Shown here one piece after another: positions 1-9,262 of a stretch of DNA of 64,000 bases. The notes under the pieces are model-generated. The model was not told the origin of the DNA. It worked only from the letters and a program-made list of their open reading frames with translations, and made no database searches. How positions within the stretch are numbered: the stretch's first letter is position 1; each line of letters begins with the position of its first letter. The stretch is from assembly GCF_040214835.1 (NCBI RefSeq), contig NZ_CP157874.1, forward strand, positions 311,001-375,000. The letters run 5' to 3'. The position numbers were made by a program, and so were the translations under genes. The stretch comes from Pseudomonas asiatica. GTDB lineage: Bacteria > Pseudomonadota > Gammaproteobacteria > Pseudomonadales > Pseudomonadaceae.

Positions 1-1347
1 AAACAACGGCATGTGACCATGCTGTCCATCGCTGGCGTCATCGGTGCCGGCCTGTTCGTTGGCTCCGGCCACGCCATCGCTGCTGCCGGCCCAGCCGTGC
101 TGCTGGCTTACGCTGCCGCCGGTACGCTGGTCGTGCTGGTGATGCGCATGTTGGGTGAAATGGCTGTCGCCTCGCCTGACACCGGTTCGTTCTCTACATA
201 TGCCGACCGCGCCATCGGGCGCTGGGCCGGTTTCACCATTGGCTGGCTGTACTGGTGGTTCTGGGTGCTGGTAATTCCGCTGGAGGCCAACGCCGCCGCG
301 GCCATCCTGCATGCCTGGTTCCCTGCGGTCGACCTGTGGGCGTTCTCCCTGGTCATCACCCTGGCGCTGACCCTGACCAACCTGTGCAGCGTGAAGAACT
401 ACGGCGAGTTCGAGTTCTGGTTCGCCCTGCTCAAGGTGCTGGCGATCATCGGCTTCATCGCCGTGGGTTGTGCTGCCATGTTCGGCTTTGTGCCGAGCAG
501 CCAGGTAAGCGGTGCCAGCCACCTGTTCGACACCCAGGGCTTCATGCCTAACGGCCTGGGCGCGGTGCTGGCAGCCATGCTGACCACCATGTTCTCGTTC
601 ATGGGTACCGAAATCGTTACCATTGCCGCTGCCGAGTCGAAGGACCCGGGCAAGCAGATCAGCCGCGCCACCAACTCGGTGATCTGGCGTATCTGCCTGT
701 TCTACCTGGTGTCGATCTTCCTGGTCGTGGCCCTGGTACCGTGGAACGACCCGGCCCTGGCCGAGACCGGTTCCTACCAGACCGTGCTGAGCCGCATCGG
801 CGTGCCGAATGCCAAGCTGATCGTCGACATCGTCGTGCTGATCGCCGTGACCAGCTGCCTGAACTCGGCGCTGTACACCTCGTCGCGCATGCTGTTCTCG
901 CTGAGCAAGCGTGGTGACGCCCCGGCCATTGCCCAGCGCACCACCAAGTCGGCTACCCCGCATGTGGCGGTTCTGCTGTCCACTGCAGCGGCCTTCCTCT
1001 GTGTGTTCGCCAACTTCGTGGCCCCGGCCCAGGTGTTCGAGTTCCTGCTGGCCAGCTCTGGTGCCATTGCGCTGCTGGTGTACCTGGTGATTGCCGTGTC
1101 GCAGCTGCGCATGCGTGCCCAGCGTGAGGCCCGCGGCGAGAAGATCACCTTCAAGATGTGGCTGTTCCCGGGCCTGACCTGGGCGACCATTGCCTTCATC
1201 ATTGCCATCCTGGTGGTAATGGCGCTGCGTGAGGACCACCGCGCCGAAATCATCGCGACCGCATTGCTGAGCATTGGTGTTGTGGCGGCTGGCTTGCTGG
1301 TGCACCGCAAGCGTGAAGCTGCCGGGCGGGTGGCGCTGGACAACTGA
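1..1347 (+). CDS. gabP: APC-family amino acid permease, probably GABA permease (5' end outside window)
   Basis: The frame is open from base 1, so the true start lies left of the window. The first visible residues, KQRHVTMLSIAGVIGAG, are the first transmembrane helix of AAT-type amino acid permeases, so only a short cytoplasmic N-terminus is missing. About 448 residues are visible, with roughly eleven to twelve hydrophobic helices and the family motif IGAGLFVGSG. Family knowledge makes this a proton-coupled inner-membrane importer; the N-terminal signature resembles GabP (4-aminobutyrate) of pseudomonads. The substrate is inferred and could be another amino acid. An intrinsic terminator follows 20 bp after the stop. 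Confidence 0.85.
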   Translation, partial: KQRHVTMLSIAGVIGAGLFVGSGHAIAAAGPAVLLAYAAAGTLVVLVMRMLGEMAVASPDTGSFSTYADRAIGRWAGFTIGWLYWWFWVLVIPLEANAAAAILHAWFPAVDLWAFSLVITLALTLTNLCSVKNYGEFEFWFALLKVLAIIGFIAVGCAAMFGFVPSSQVSGASHLFDTQGFMPNGLGAVLAAMLTTMFSFMGTEIVTIAAAESKDPGKQISRATNSVIWRICLFYLVSIFLVVALVPWNDPALAETGSYQTVLSRIGVPNAKLIVDIVVLIAVTSCLNSALYTSSRMLFSLSKRGDAPAIAQRTTKSATPHVAVLLSTAAAFLCVFANFVAPAQVFEFLLASSGAIALLVYLVIAVSQLRMRAQREARGEKITFKMWLFPGLTWATIAFIIAILVVMALREDHRAEIIATALLSIGVVAAGLLVHRKREAAGRVALDN

Positions 1348-1367
1348 TCCGCGCTGGCTGAAATGAA

Positions 1368-1402
1368 AAGGCCGCGTCCTGTGAAGGGCGCGGCCTTTTT
1401 TG
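1368..1402 (+). terminator. Rho-independent terminator of the permease gene
   Basis: AAGGCCGCG (1368-1376) pairs perfectly with CGCGGCCTT (1389-1397) and a T run follows. It lies just after the permease stop codon. Confidence 0.85.
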
Positions 1403-1411
1403 TTGCCTGTT

Positions 1412-1508
1412 CCGGCCCTTTCGCGGGCTTGCCCGCTCCCACAGGGACGGCATTGCCTTCGGGCCTGTGGTGTTCATGTGGGAGCCGGCTTGCCGGCGAT
1501 AGGGCCCG
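1412..1508. repeat. REP pair (GCGGGC-type)
   Basis: One REP copy (CGCGGGCTTGCCCGCTCCC around 1422-1440) is followed by a degenerate inverted copy (TGGGAGCCGGCTTGCCGGC). It lies in the convergent gap between the permease and the 1528 gene. Confidence 0.8.
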
Positions 1509-1527
1509 GGCAGGTTATCCAGCCCTG

Positions 1528-1971
1528 TCAGCCAAACTGCTTCTGCTGCTGTTGCTGCTTGGCAACCAGCTCCGAAGCCGCCACATAGGCTGCCTGGAAC
1601 TCATCGCTCTCCAGCCAGGCCATGGTGGCCTCTTCGTCGGCCCCGTCCAGCCATTTGCGGTAGGCATTGAACACCAGCACGATGTAGTCGGTGGCGTGTT
1701 CTTCCTTGTGCCCCTTGAGCACCAGGGCCAGCAGCGGGTCTACCAGGAACACCGAAATCATCGGCACCAGGCCGCCTTCCTGGGCTTCCTTCATTTTCTT
1801 GAACAGCGGGTCGTAGCTGCCCGATTCCATGGCCTTGTTGTACACCTGCTCGATGCTGGCGCTGTCGCCAGCGCTGGCCTTGACTGCCTGGCCGCTGCGT
1901 ACCATGCGGTTCTGCTTGGCCTTGCTGGCGGCGCGCTTGGCGCGTTTCTGTTGCTTGGTGGGGGTGGCCAT
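1528..1971 (-). CDS. Conserved hypothetical protein, 147 aa, next to ppk2
   Basis: I chose the ATG at 1971 (MATPTKQQKRAKR...) because AAGGA sits 8 bases upstream; a longer frame to 2034 would overlap ppk2 and lacks a site. The N-terminus is very basic (about 20 residues rich in Lys, Arg and Gln), the middle is a mixed helical region, and the end is a poly-Gln stretch (QQQQQ). No signal peptide or membrane segment is visible. It follows ppk2 on the same strand after 59 bp, so the two are probably co-transcribed. I do not recognise a characterised family; function unknown. Confidence 0.75.
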   Translation of the reverse strand: MATPTKQQKRAKRAASKAKQNRMVRSGQAVKASAGDSASIEQVYNKAMESGSYDPLFKKMKEAQEGGLVPMISVFLVDPLLALVLKGHKEEHATDYIVLVFNAYRKWLDGADEEATMAWLESDEFQAAYVAASELVAKQQQQQKQFG

Positions 1972-2030
1972 GGGGTGAATCCTTGGTGGGGCGGAAATTG
2001 CGCGTATTGAAGCGCAGCAGGCACGCCGAT

Positions 2031-3011
2031 TCAACTGGCCTGCGGCTCTGCCTCATCTTCCTCGAAACCTCGCGATGCGCGCCCGACCAGCAGCGCATCC
2101 GGGGCATGCGCCACGCTGTGGTCCTTGCCCGGGTAATCCAGCGAATGCAGGAAGTGCCGGATGCAGTTGATCCGCGCACGCTTCTTGTCATCGGACTTGA
2201 TCACCGTCCACGGTGCATCGGCCGTGTCGGTATGGAAGAACATCGCCTCCTTGGCTGCGGTGTAGTCCTCCCACTTGTCCAGCGACTTGATGTCGATGGG
2301 CGACAGCTTCCAGTGCTTGAGCGGGTCGTCCCGGCGCGAGATGAAGCGGCGCAGCTGCTCTTCGCGGTTCACCGAGAACCAGTACTTGAACAGCAGGATG
2401 CCGCTGTTGCACAGCATGCGCTCCAGCTCCGGCGCCTGGCGCATGAACTCCAGGTACTGCAGTGGCGAGCAGAAATCCATCACCTTCTCGACCCCGGCGC
2501 GGTTGTACCAGGAGCGGTCGAAGAACACCATTTCTCCCGCCGTGGGCAGATGCTGGATATAGCGCTGGAAGTACCACTGACCTTTTTCCTGCTCGGAAGG
2601 CTTCTCCAGGGCCACGATGCGGGCGCCGCGTGGGTTGAGGTGCTCCATGAAACGCTTGATGGTACCGCCCTTGCCCGCCGCATCGCGCCCTTCGAACAGA
2701 ATCACCACGCGCTGGCCGGTTTCCTTTACCCAACTCTGCACCTTGAGCAGCTCGATCTGCAGCGCGTGCTTGGCCTTCTCGTAGTCCTGGCGACGCAGAC
2801 GGGTGCGGTATGGGTAGCTGGTCGGCAAGCGGGCCGAGGTGCTGTCTTCGTTGCTGCCCTTGGGGGCGGTGGCGACTTCCAGCGCTGCAGGCTGCTGGCT
2901 GATGCTGGTAATCGTCGGTTCCGGCTTGCGCTGGCGTGGGCGGCGCGTGCGGGCTTGGGTGGTGGCGGGCGCGCTGGGGGCGGGGAGCAGGAGGGGGGAT
3001 TCTTCGCTCAT
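2031..3011 (-). CDS. ppk2: Polyphosphate kinase 2 (PPK2 family)
   Basis: PPK2 enzymes phosphorylate nucleoside di- or monophosphates with polyphosphate as donor. The 326-residue protein shows the family Walker A GRDAAGKGG (108-116), Walker B FFDRSWYNR (163-171) and the lid segment RRDDPLKHWKLSPID (226-240). The first ~65 residues are a Ser/Pro/Arg-rich, probably disordered extension. The start at 3011 (MSEESPLLL) has AAGGA five bases upstream; an upstream in-frame Met is less likely. There is a single PPK2 domain, so it is a one-domain class; ADP- versus AMP/GDP preference cannot be read from sequence. The 1528 gene lies downstream in the same transcript. Confidence 0.93.
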   Translation of the reverse strand: MSEESPLLLPAPSAPATTQARTRRPRQRKPEPTITSISQQPAALEVATAPKGSNEDSTSARLPTSYPYRTRLRRQDYEKAKHALQIELLKVQSWVKETGQRVVILFEGRDAAGKGGTIKRFMEHLNPRGARIVALEKPSEQEKGQWYFQRYIQHLPTAGEMVFFDRSWYNRAGVEKVMDFCSPLQYLEFMRQAPELERMLCNSGILLFKYWFSVNREEQLRRFISRRDDPLKHWKLSPIDIKSLDKWEDYTAAKEAMFFHTDTADAPWTVIKSDDKKRARINCIRHFLHSLDYPGKDHSVAHAPDALLVGRASRGFEEDEAEPQAS

Positions 3012-3203
3012 GGAGGTCCTTGCGGGTCGATTCGGATGTCCATGCTCCATGCTATCGAGAGTGGGTGGCTGCCTCGTTGATGCGGGTCAATGGCTAATGG
3101 CCTGGCGCCACCTTGTCATCGGTTCCATCTGCTGTCGGCTGCAAGTGCCAAATAGGCTGCGTAGGCCTCGCACGGTGTGGGGCACTTGAATTGGAGGTTA
3201 CAC

Positions 3204-3410
3204 ATGAAGCACTACTTTTTTCTCAACTTCATCAGCTATGACGAAGACGGCGAGGAGGTGGGTTACCGCTCGGGAACTCTGCCTGCTGACAACTATCGGG
3301 TGACCGCGGCGGACATCAAGAAAATCGCCGATTCGGTCCCGGGCCAGACGCTGCATTTGTTGAGCGTCTCCTACTTGGGGCAGATGACGCAGAGTGAGTT
3401 TGAGGGTTAA
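3204..3410 (+). CDS. Small conserved hypothetical protein, 68 aa
   Basis: ATG at 3204 is preceded by GGAGG, while an in-frame ATG nine codons upstream has no site. The protein (MKHYFFLNFISYDEDGEEV...) has no signal peptide, transmembrane segment or motif I recognise. A terminator hairpin follows 17 bp after the stop, which supports an expressed single-gene unit. It stands alone between ppk2 (divergent) and the convergent tRNA gene. Confidence 0.7.
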   Translation: MKHYFFLNFISYDEDGEEVGYRSGTLPADNYRVTAADIKKIADSVPGQTLHLLSVSYLGQMTQSEFEG

Positions 3411-3426
3411 GCGTTTTTGTAGTGCG

Positions 3427-3454
3427 GCCCCCCCCTCGATGAGGCGGGGGCTTT
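3427..3454 (+). terminator. Terminator of the 68-aa gene
   Basis: An 11-bp GC-rich stem with one mismatch (3427-3437 with 3441-3451), a GAT loop and a short TTT tail. Confidence 0.55.
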
Positions 3455-3483
3455 CCTGGAGAACAAAAACCACAGACAACAAA

Positions 3484-3504
3484 AAACCCGCACTAGGCGG
3501 GTTT
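3484..3504 (-). terminator. Terminator of the tRNA-Phe gene
   Basis: On the minus strand AACCCGC (3497-3503) pairs with GCGGGTT (3485-3491) over a five-base loop, followed by TTTTT. It lies about 47 bp after the tRNA 3' end. Confidence 0.8.
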
Positions 3505-3550
3505 CTTGTTGTCGCTTCGGGTAACTTTGCAACCACCAGAAGCTTGAAGG

Positions 3551-3626
3551 TGGTGCCCAGAGACGGAGTCGAACCGCCGACACGAGGATTTTCAATCCTC
3601 TGCTCTACCGACTGAGCTATCTGGGC
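3551..3626 (-). tRNA. tRNA-Phe (anticodon GAA)
   Basis: The minus strand reads GCCCAGATAGCTCAG...CTCTGGGCACCA: a 76-nt cloverleaf with matching 7-bp acceptor stem (GCCCAGA/TCTGGGC), D-arm with GCTCAG, anticodon loop TTGAAAA in a GAGGA/TCCTC stem, a GGTTCGACTCC T-arm and encoded CCA. No second copy of its 3' end or integrase was seen nearby, so it shows no sign of use as an integration site here. Confidence 0.98.
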
Positions 3627-3636
3627 GACGAGGTGA

Positions 3637-3665
3637 ATTAAATAGACTTTCAGACCGCTCGTCAA
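3637..3665 (-). promoter_or_regulatory. Sigma-70 promoter of tRNA-Phe
   Basis: On the minus strand TTGACG (3660-3665) is followed after exactly 17 bp by TTTAAT (3637-3642), placing the start about 10 bp before the tRNA 5' end. The tRNA therefore need not depend on read-through from yggX. Confidence 0.7.
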
Positions 3666-3716
3666 CGACTTTTTGAAAAAATTTTAAATTAATTCCGTCG
3701 CTTACGTTCCGTGGGG

Positions 3717-3989
3717 TCATTCCGAGGGTGGAACGTAGCCTTCCGCCTGGGCGTATTCTTCGCCGGCGAAAAACTTGTCCATCTCGCCCTGGAGGAATTT
3801 GCGGTCCTCGGCGTTCATCATGTTCAGGCGCTTTTCGTTGATCAGCATGGTCTGGTGCTTCTGCCAGTCGGCCCAGGCTTTCTGCGAGATGTGTTCGAAG
3901 ATGTCCTGGCCCTTGGCGCCGGGGTAGGGCGGGCGCTCCAGGCCTGGCAGTTCTTCTTTGTACTTGCGGCACATCACGGTGCGGGTCAT
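3717..3989 (-). CDS. yggX: Probable Fe(2+)-trafficking protein YggX
   Basis: A 90-residue protein with the YggX N-terminus [17 protein letters not shown] and the conserved Cys7. Known YggX proteins bind or traffic Fe(II) and protect Fe-S clusters from oxidative damage in the cytoplasm. Its ATG overlaps the mutY stop by 4 bp (3986-3989), so the genes are translationally coupled. This fits, since MutY carries a 4Fe-4S cluster. Length is typical for the family. Confidence 0.95.
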   Translation of the reverse strand: MTRTVMCRKYKEELPGLERPPYPGAKGQDIFEHISQKAWADWQKHQTMLINEKRLNMMNAEDRKFLQGEMDKFFAGEEYAQAEGYVPPSE

Positions 3990-5053
3990 CGGGCGTCTCC
4001 TGCAATCAGTTCGTCGGCCGCGCGTTTGAGCAGCTTTTTCACCGGGGCGGCGAGGCCCAGGCGCGGCGGGGTGGCGAGGTTATACCAGAGCCAGTCGGCC
4101 TCGGCCACGTGCTGGCCGACCGGGTCGACGCGCACCAGCCAGGGCTCGATCGCCAGCTGGAAGTGGCTGAAGGTATGGGTCAGGCCGTCCATGGCGCGGC
4201 TGTCAGCCAGGCGCAGGCCGTGCTGGTAGGCCAGATCGTCGAGCTGGGCGATGTCGTCCAGCTCCGGCAGGCTCCACAAACCACCCCACAGGCCGCTGGA
4301 CGGGCGGCGGTAAAGCAGGATGGCGCCTTCGTGGTTGGCCAGCAGTGGCATCAGTGTGCGGCGTTGCGGCAGTGCCTTGCGCGGCTTGGGCTCGGGGTAG
4401 CGGGTTTCTTCACCGTGCAGGTGCGCTTCGCAGCCGCGCTGCAGCGGGCAGATCAGGCAGCTGGGCTTGCTGCGGGTGCACAGCGTGGCGCCCATGTCCA
4501 TCATCGCCTGGGTGTAGTGGTTGGCTCGCTGCTGCGGGGTAAAGCGTTCGGCCGTGGCCCACAGCTGGTTGGCTACCTTGGGTTCGCCGGGGTAGCCGGC
4601 CTGGGCGGTGTACCGGGCCAGCACGCGCTTGACGTTGCCGTCGAGGATCGGTGCGCGGATGCCCATGCTGATGCTGGCGATGGCGCCGGCGGTGGAGCGG
4701 CCGATGCCGGGCAGCTCGGTGAGCTGCTCGACACTGCGCGGGAATTCGCCGCCATGCTGTTCGACCACGATCTTCGCGGCCTTTTGCAGGTTGCGTGCCC
4801 GGGTGTAGTAGCCCAGGCCCGTCCACAGGTGCAGCACTTCGTCCTCCGGCGCCTCGGCCAGGGCCTGCACGGTCGGCAGGGCCTGCATGAAGCGGTCGAA
4901 GTAGTTGAGCACGGTGCTGACCTGGGTCTGCTGCAACATGATTTCCGACACCCACACCCGGTACGGGTTGATGCCCTGTTGCCAGGGCAGGTCGTGCCGG
5001 CCGTGTTCGTCATACCAATCCAGCACTGCGCTGGAGAACTGCTCGGGGCTCAT
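3986..5053 (-). CDS. mutY: A/G-specific adenine DNA glycosylase MutY
   Basis: Removes adenine mispaired with 8-oxoguanine. All key residues are present with E. coli numbering: Glu37 in the [10 protein letters not shown] helix, Asp138 after the helix-hairpin-helix [14 protein letters not shown] (114-127), and the 4Fe-4S cysteines C192, C199, C202 and C208. A NUDIX-like C-terminal 8-oxoG recognition domain covers about 225-345. At 355 residues it is full length. It overlaps asmA upstream and yggX downstream by 4 bp each, making asmA-mutY-yggX one operon. Confidence 0.97.
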   Translation of the reverse strand: MSPEQFSSAVLDWYDEHGRHDLPWQQGINPYRVWVSEIMLQQTQVSTVLNYFDRFMQALPTVQALAEAPEDEVLHLWTGLGYYTRARNLQKAAKIVVEQHGGEFPRSVEQLTELPGIGRSTAGAIASISMGIRAPILDGNVKRVLARYTAQAGYPGEPKVANQLWATAERFTPQQRANHYTQAMMDMGATLCTRSKPSCLICPLQRGCEAHLHGEETRYPEPKPRKALPQRRTLMPLLANHEGAILLYRRPSSGLWGGLWSLPELDDIAQLDDLAYQHGLRLADSRAMDGLTHTFSHFQLAIEPWLVRVDPVGQHVAEADWLWYNLATPPRLGLAAPVKKLLKRAADELIAGDAR

Positions 5054-7296
5054 CGCTTGAACAGCCCCTTGAGCGCGTCTTTCAGTTCCGGGCTCACTTT
5101 GTCTCCGAGTTTTTCATCGATCTTGTCTTGCAGGCGGTTGCCGGCCACCTTGGCGGCAACCTTGCCCAGGCCGTCCTGGTCCAGGCGGCAGGCTTTGGCG
5201 CCCAGCTCCAGCGGGCCGCGGCAGCGCAGCGGTATTTCGACACCCACATAGCGTTCGTTGACCTGGCAGGCCGGGTCCGGCATGGCGCGCTGGTCGCCTT
5301 CGACGACCACGCCAACGTTGTAGTCCATGCCCAGTACACGCAGGTCGAGGTCACCATGGCCATTGACGGTCAGGCCCGGAATGCGTGCCTTGAGGTCCGG
5401 GTTGTTGGCGACGCCATTGCGTACTACCAGGCTGCCACGCAGTTCCTGGAACGGGGTGTCCTTGCCGCGAGGCTCGCCGGTGAGCGATTTGCGGTTCAGC
5501 GTGGCGATGGCCTTGCACAGCTGCTGTTCCAGGTTGGCATTGACCAGCACGCCGTCGTTGATGACGAAGTTGGCGTTGCCGTTGAGGGTGTCGACCAGGG
5601 CCTTCTGGCTGTTGCCGGTGGCGGTCAGGTCGCTGGTCAGGGTCAGCAGGCCTTTGACCGGTGGCGTCTGTTCCTTGCCCTCGGTCTTGATGAAGTGTTC
5701 CACCGGCACCCGCTGGATGCTGGTGTTGACGCCCAGTTGCGGCACGGCAGGGCGCACGTCGACGGTGCCCTTGGCCTCGAAGGTGCCGTTGTACAGTTCA
5801 CCGCGCAGGGTTTGCAGGGTCAGCAGGCCGCCCTGGCCGATAGCCTTGAGCTGGGCGTCTTCGATCGGCAGTTTGTCCAGGGTCAGCGAGCCGAAGGCCA
5901 GGTCGGCCTGCAAGTCGAGGGCGCGCAGGCGGTCGACCGGCAGCAGCTTGTCGTCGCTCCAGGCGACCTGGGTCGGGGCGTTGGGAAGCGGCGTGGTGCC
6001 AGGGCCGGCCACCGCGGTGGCTTCCTGTTGCTTGACCTCGGCCTGGCGCGCGGCGGTGGCGCCCTTGGCCTCTTCACTCTTGGCCGGCAGGTAGCGGTCG
6101 GCGTTGAAGGTGTCGCCCTTGAGCTGCAGGCGCAGGGCCTGTTTGGCGAAGTCTTCGACGGCCACGCGGCCACTGAAGGTGCTGTCGTCCAGCTTCACCG
6201 CCAGGTCTTCCAGGGCCAGGCTGTTCGGCGTGCCCTGCAGGCGGGTGACCAGTTCCAGCTTGGCGAAGGCCGCCGGGTCGTTGGTGGCCGGCAGCGGGCG
6301 GCCGATGCTGTCGAGGAAGGTGCGCAGGTCGAACTGGGCGATGGACAGGCCGCCGCTCAGCTGTGGCGCCTTGTCCAGGTCGCGCAGGTTCAGCTCGCCC
6401 AGGGCGCGCAGCTGGTTGGCCGAGACTTTCAGGCCGTTCCACGAGGCGACATTGGCGGCCAGGTCGACCAGCAACTGGCCTTGGGCGGCGAAGGTCACGG
6501 TCTTGCCGCCGGTGGGCTCACCCGAGGTTTCGCCCGACAGGCGCATGTCTTCGAAGTTGTAGCGCTTGAGCTTGCGGTCGAAGCGCAGCTCGCCGGCCAG
6601 TTCGGTGCGGGCCTTGATGTTCGGCTGGCTGGCACTGAGGAAGGCGCTGGCCTTGAGCGGAATGTTCGCCCCTTCGTGGACCGGGCCGGTGCTCAGCTGG
6701 ATGCTTTCGGCGCTGTAGCTCTGGCCGGTCTTGGCATCGGTGTACTGCACGCGGGCGTTGTTCACGGTCAGGCTGTCGATGTCCAGCTTCACGGCGCGTT
6801 CGTTGCTGGCGACCGGTGCCGACGCCTGTTCGGCCGGTGCCTGGGCCGGAGCACTGGCCTGCGCATCGGCGCTGGCGCCGTTCTGTGCGGGCAGCGGCTT
6901 GCCGATGTCTTCCCAGTTGCCATGGCCCTGTTCGTCACGGGCCAGGGTCAGGTTCAGGCCCTCGACGCGCACGTCGCTCATCTGCACTTCGCGGCGCAGC
7001 AGTGGCAGCACACGTACAGAAAGCCCGAGCATCTGCAGGTCGGCGAACGGTTCCTTGGGTTTGTTCAAGGTGGCAATGCTCGCTTCGTGCAACTCCAGGC
7101 CCAGCCACGGGAACAGGCTCCAGCCAATGTCACCGTTGAGGGTCAGCTCGACGTGAGCCTTGTCACGTGCCAGCTGGCGAATCTCGTCTTTGTAGTCGTT
7201 GGGATCGAAGAGGTGGGTCAGGGCGAAGCCCAGCGCCACGATGATCAGCAGCAACCCGAGAAGCCCAAGTCCCAGGATTTTGCCGAACGCTTTCAT
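5050..7296 (-). CDS. asmA: AsmA-family envelope protein
   Basis: 748 residues: an N-terminal membrane anchor (about 5-27, GLGLLGLLLIIVALGFAL) followed by the AsmA signature region FDPNDYKDEI and GDIGWSLFPW, then a long periplasmic beta-rich domain. AsmA-like proteins belong to the bridge-like lipid-transfer superfamily and affect outer-membrane lipid homeostasis. Low-complexity Ala/Gln/Pro stretches occur near 145-165 and 410-440. The start has AAGGA seven bases upstream. It is the first gene of the asmA-mutY-yggX operon. Specific cargo unknown. Confidence 0.9.
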   Translation of the reverse strand: MKAFGKILGLGLLGLLLIIVALGFALTHLFDPNDYKDEIRQLARDKAHVELTLNGDIGWSLFPWLGLELHEASIATLNKPKEPFADLQMLGLSVRVLPLLRREVQMSDVRVEGLNLTLARDEQGHGNWEDIGKPLPAQNGASADAQASAPAQAPAEQASAPVASNERAVKLDIDSLTVNNARVQYTDAKTGQSYSAESIQLSTGPVHEGANIPLKASAFLSASQPNIKARTELAGELRFDRKLKRYNFEDMRLSGETSGEPTGGKTVTFAAQGQLLVDLAANVASWNGLKVSANQLRALGELNLRDLDKAPQLSGGLSIAQFDLRTFLDSIGRPLPATNDPAAFAKLELVTRLQGTPNSLALEDLAVKLDDSTFSGRVAVEDFAKQALRLQLKGDTFNADRYLPAKSEEAKGATAARQAEVKQQEATAVAGPGTTPLPNAPTQVAWSDDKLLPVDRLRALDLQADLAFGSLTLDKLPIEDAQLKAIGQGGLLTLQTLRGELYNGTFEAKGTVDVRPAVPQLGVNTSIQRVPVEHFIKTEGKEQTPPVKGLLTLTSDLTATGNSQKALVDTLNGNANFVINDGVLVNANLEQQLCKAIATLNRKSLTGEPRGKDTPFQELRGSLVVRNGVANNPDLKARIPGLTVNGHGDLDLRVLGMDYNVGVVVEGDQRAMPDPACQVNERYVGVEIPLRCRGPLELGAKACRLDQDGLGKVAAKVAGNRLQDKIDEKLGDKVSPELKDALKGLFKR

Positions 7297-7598
7297 GGGC
7301 GAGTCCTTGTAGTCCGTTTTTGAAATTCAAGCGCCAGAGTATAGCGCCGCAGTGGTTGCCCCTGCGTATTCGACTAGAGATACAGGGCATTTCCTACGCG
7401 TACAGCAGATGGTACGGCTTTCGACCTTGATTTTTCAGCCCGCGATCAAATGCGCTCCTACAGGGGAGAGCAGGTTTTCGGAAAGAGGACCGTTTCAGCC
7501 GAGCAAAAATTAACGATATCAGATTGCTTTCACGCTACTTGATGCTGCTACCCTTGCGCCGCTTTGCCTGCACCCTCCCTATAAGAAGGATCTGATTC
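7297..7598. other. Divergent intergenic region between asmA and the MFS gene
   Basis: It must hold the promoters of both genes. The sequence near 7338-7343 reads TATACT on the minus strand and could be an asmA -10 box, but no good -35 accompanies it. A REP remnant (GCGCTCCTACAGG) lies near 7450. Nothing else convincing was seen. Confidence 0.5.
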
Positions 7599-9260
7599 AT
7601 GAGCAGTACCGTCGCGGCGGGGACCTTGGCCAGTGCGCCAGGCTTCCTGTCGAAGGAGCGCATCATCGCCCGTCCGGGCTTCAACCGCTGGCTGGTCCCC
7701 CCGGCCGCCCTGGCCATCCACCTGTGCATCGGCATGGCCTATGGCTTCTCGGTGTTCTGGCTGCCGCTGTCGCAAGCCCTCGGCATCACCGCCCCGGTTG
7801 CCTGCGCTGCGGACATGGGCTTCATGGCCCGTATGTTCAGCGCCGAATGCGATTGGCCGATTTCCATGCTGAGCTGGATCTACACCCTGTTCTTCGTCTT
7901 CCTCGGTTGCTCGGCGGCTGTGCTGGGTGGCTGGCTGGAACACGCCGGCCCCCGCAAGGCCGGCCTGGTGTCGGCGCTGTGCTGGTGCGGCGGCATGCTG
8001 ATTTCGGCGATTGGCGTGAAAACCCATCAGCTGTGGCTGATGTGGCTGGGTTCCGGCGTAATCGGCGGTATCGGCCTGGGCCTGGGCTACATCTCGCCGG
8101 TGTCGACCCTGATCAAGTGGTTCCCGGACAAGCGCGGCATGGCCACCGGCATGGCGATCATGGGCTTCGGTGGTGGGGCCATGGTCGGTGCACCGCTGGC
8201 CACCGCGCTGATGGGCCATTTCGGCAATGCGCAGGAAGTGGGCGTGTGGCAGAGCTTCGTCGTCATGGCGGCGATCTACTTCGTGTTCATGACCGCCGGT
8301 GCCCTGGCGTATCGCGTACCGCCGACCGGCTGGAAGCCAGAAGGCTGGAGCGCCCCGGTGAAGAAAGCTGGCAACACCATGGTCACCGACCGCCACGTGC
8401 ACGTCAGCGTGGCCTGGAAGACCCCGCAGTTCGCCTTGATCTGGTTGGTGCTGTGCCTGAACGTGTCGGCGGGTATCGGCATCCTCGGCATGGCTTCGCC
8501 GTTGCTGCAGGAAGTGTTCGCCGGCAAGCTGCTGGGCAACGGGCTGAGCTTCAGCGAGCTGAACAGCGCCCAGCTGGCGCAGATTGCCGCGATTGCCGCC
8601 GGCTTCACCGGCCTGCTGAGCCTGTTCAACATCGGCGGGCGGTTCTTCTGGGCGTCGTTCTCGGACTACATTGGCCGCAAGAACACCTATTTCGCCTTCT
8701 TCGCCCTGGGCGTGGGCTTGTACAGCCTGGTGCCGAACATGGGGCACCTGGGTAACGTGGCGCTGTTCGTGGCGGCGTTCTGCATCATTCTGTCGATGTA
8801 CGGTGGTGGTTTTGCCACGGTACCGGCCTACCTGGCCGACCTGTTCGGCACGCAGATGGTCGGCGCCATTCATGGTCGCCTGCTGACCGCCTGGGCGGCG
8901 GCCGGGGTGCTGGGACCGGTGCTTATCACCTACCTGCGCGAGTACCAGTTGGCGGCCGGGGTGGAGCGTGCGGCTGCTTATGACATGACCCTTTACATCC
9001 TCGCCGGCCTGCTGGTGCTGGGCTTTGTCTGCAACATGCTGGTGCGACCAGTGGCCGACAAGCATTTCATGAGCGATGCCGAACTGGCTGCCGAGCGGGC
9101 GTTGAGCCATGACAAGGGCTCCGACGGGGCGCGCTCGCTGGAGTGGAAGGCGGCGCCGGGTAGCCTGCCGCTGGTGCTGCTGGCCTGGGCGGTGGTGGTC
9201 GTGCCGTTGGCCTGGGGCGTTTGGATTACCCTACAGAAGACGGCTGTGCTGTTCCATTGA
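7599..9260 (+). CDS. MFS transporter of the oxalate/formate antiporter (OFA) type
   Basis: A 553-residue protein with about twelve hydrophobic helices and MFS loop motifs, including PDKRGMATGMAIMGFG after helix 4 and SDYIGRKNTYF in the second half. The arrangement (long helix 1-2 loop with Cys residues, PDKRG motif) resembles OFA-family carriers. The C-terminus has an extra helix (about 520-545). The start has AAGAAGGA eight bases upstream. It is monocistronic, followed by a REP pair. The substrate is unknown; a small carboxylate is plausible from the family, but nothing nearby confirms it. Confidence 0.85.
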   Translation: MSSTVAAGTLASAPGFLSKERIIARPGFNRWLVPPAALAIHLCIGMAYGFSVFWLPLSQALGITAPVACAADMGFMARMFSAECDWPISMLSWIYTLFFVFLGCSAAVLGGWLEHAGPRKAGLVSALCWCGGMLISAIGVKTHQLWLMWLGSGVIGGIGLGLGYISPVSTLIKWFPDKRGMATGMAIMGFGGGAMVGAPLATALMGHFGNAQEVGVWQSFVVMAAIYFVFMTAGALAYRVPPTGWKPEGWSAPVKKAGNTMVTDRHVHVSVAWKTPQFALIWLVLCLNVSAGIGILGMASPLLQEVFAGKLLGNGLSFSELNSAQLAQIAAIAAGFTGLLSLFNIGGRFFWASFSDYIGRKNTYFAFFALGVGLYSLVPNMGHLGNVALFVAAFCIILSMYGGGFATVPAYLADLFGTQMVGAIHGRLLTAWAAAGVLGPVLITYLREYQLAAGVERAAAYDMTLYILAGLLVLGFVCNMLVRPVADKHFMSDAELAAERALSHDKGSDGARSLEWKAAPGSLPLVLLAWAVVVVPLAWGVWITLQKTAVLFH

Positions 9261-9262
9261 TT

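Noticed and set aside
3551..3626. tRNA-Phe as an integration site of a genomic island
   Set aside because: No integrase, no repeated tRNA 3' end, and normal housekeeping genes on both sides.
5128..7323. A 731-codon frame opposite asmA
   Set aside because: Lacks a start context and protein-like composition; asmA has a membrane anchor and AsmA motifs.
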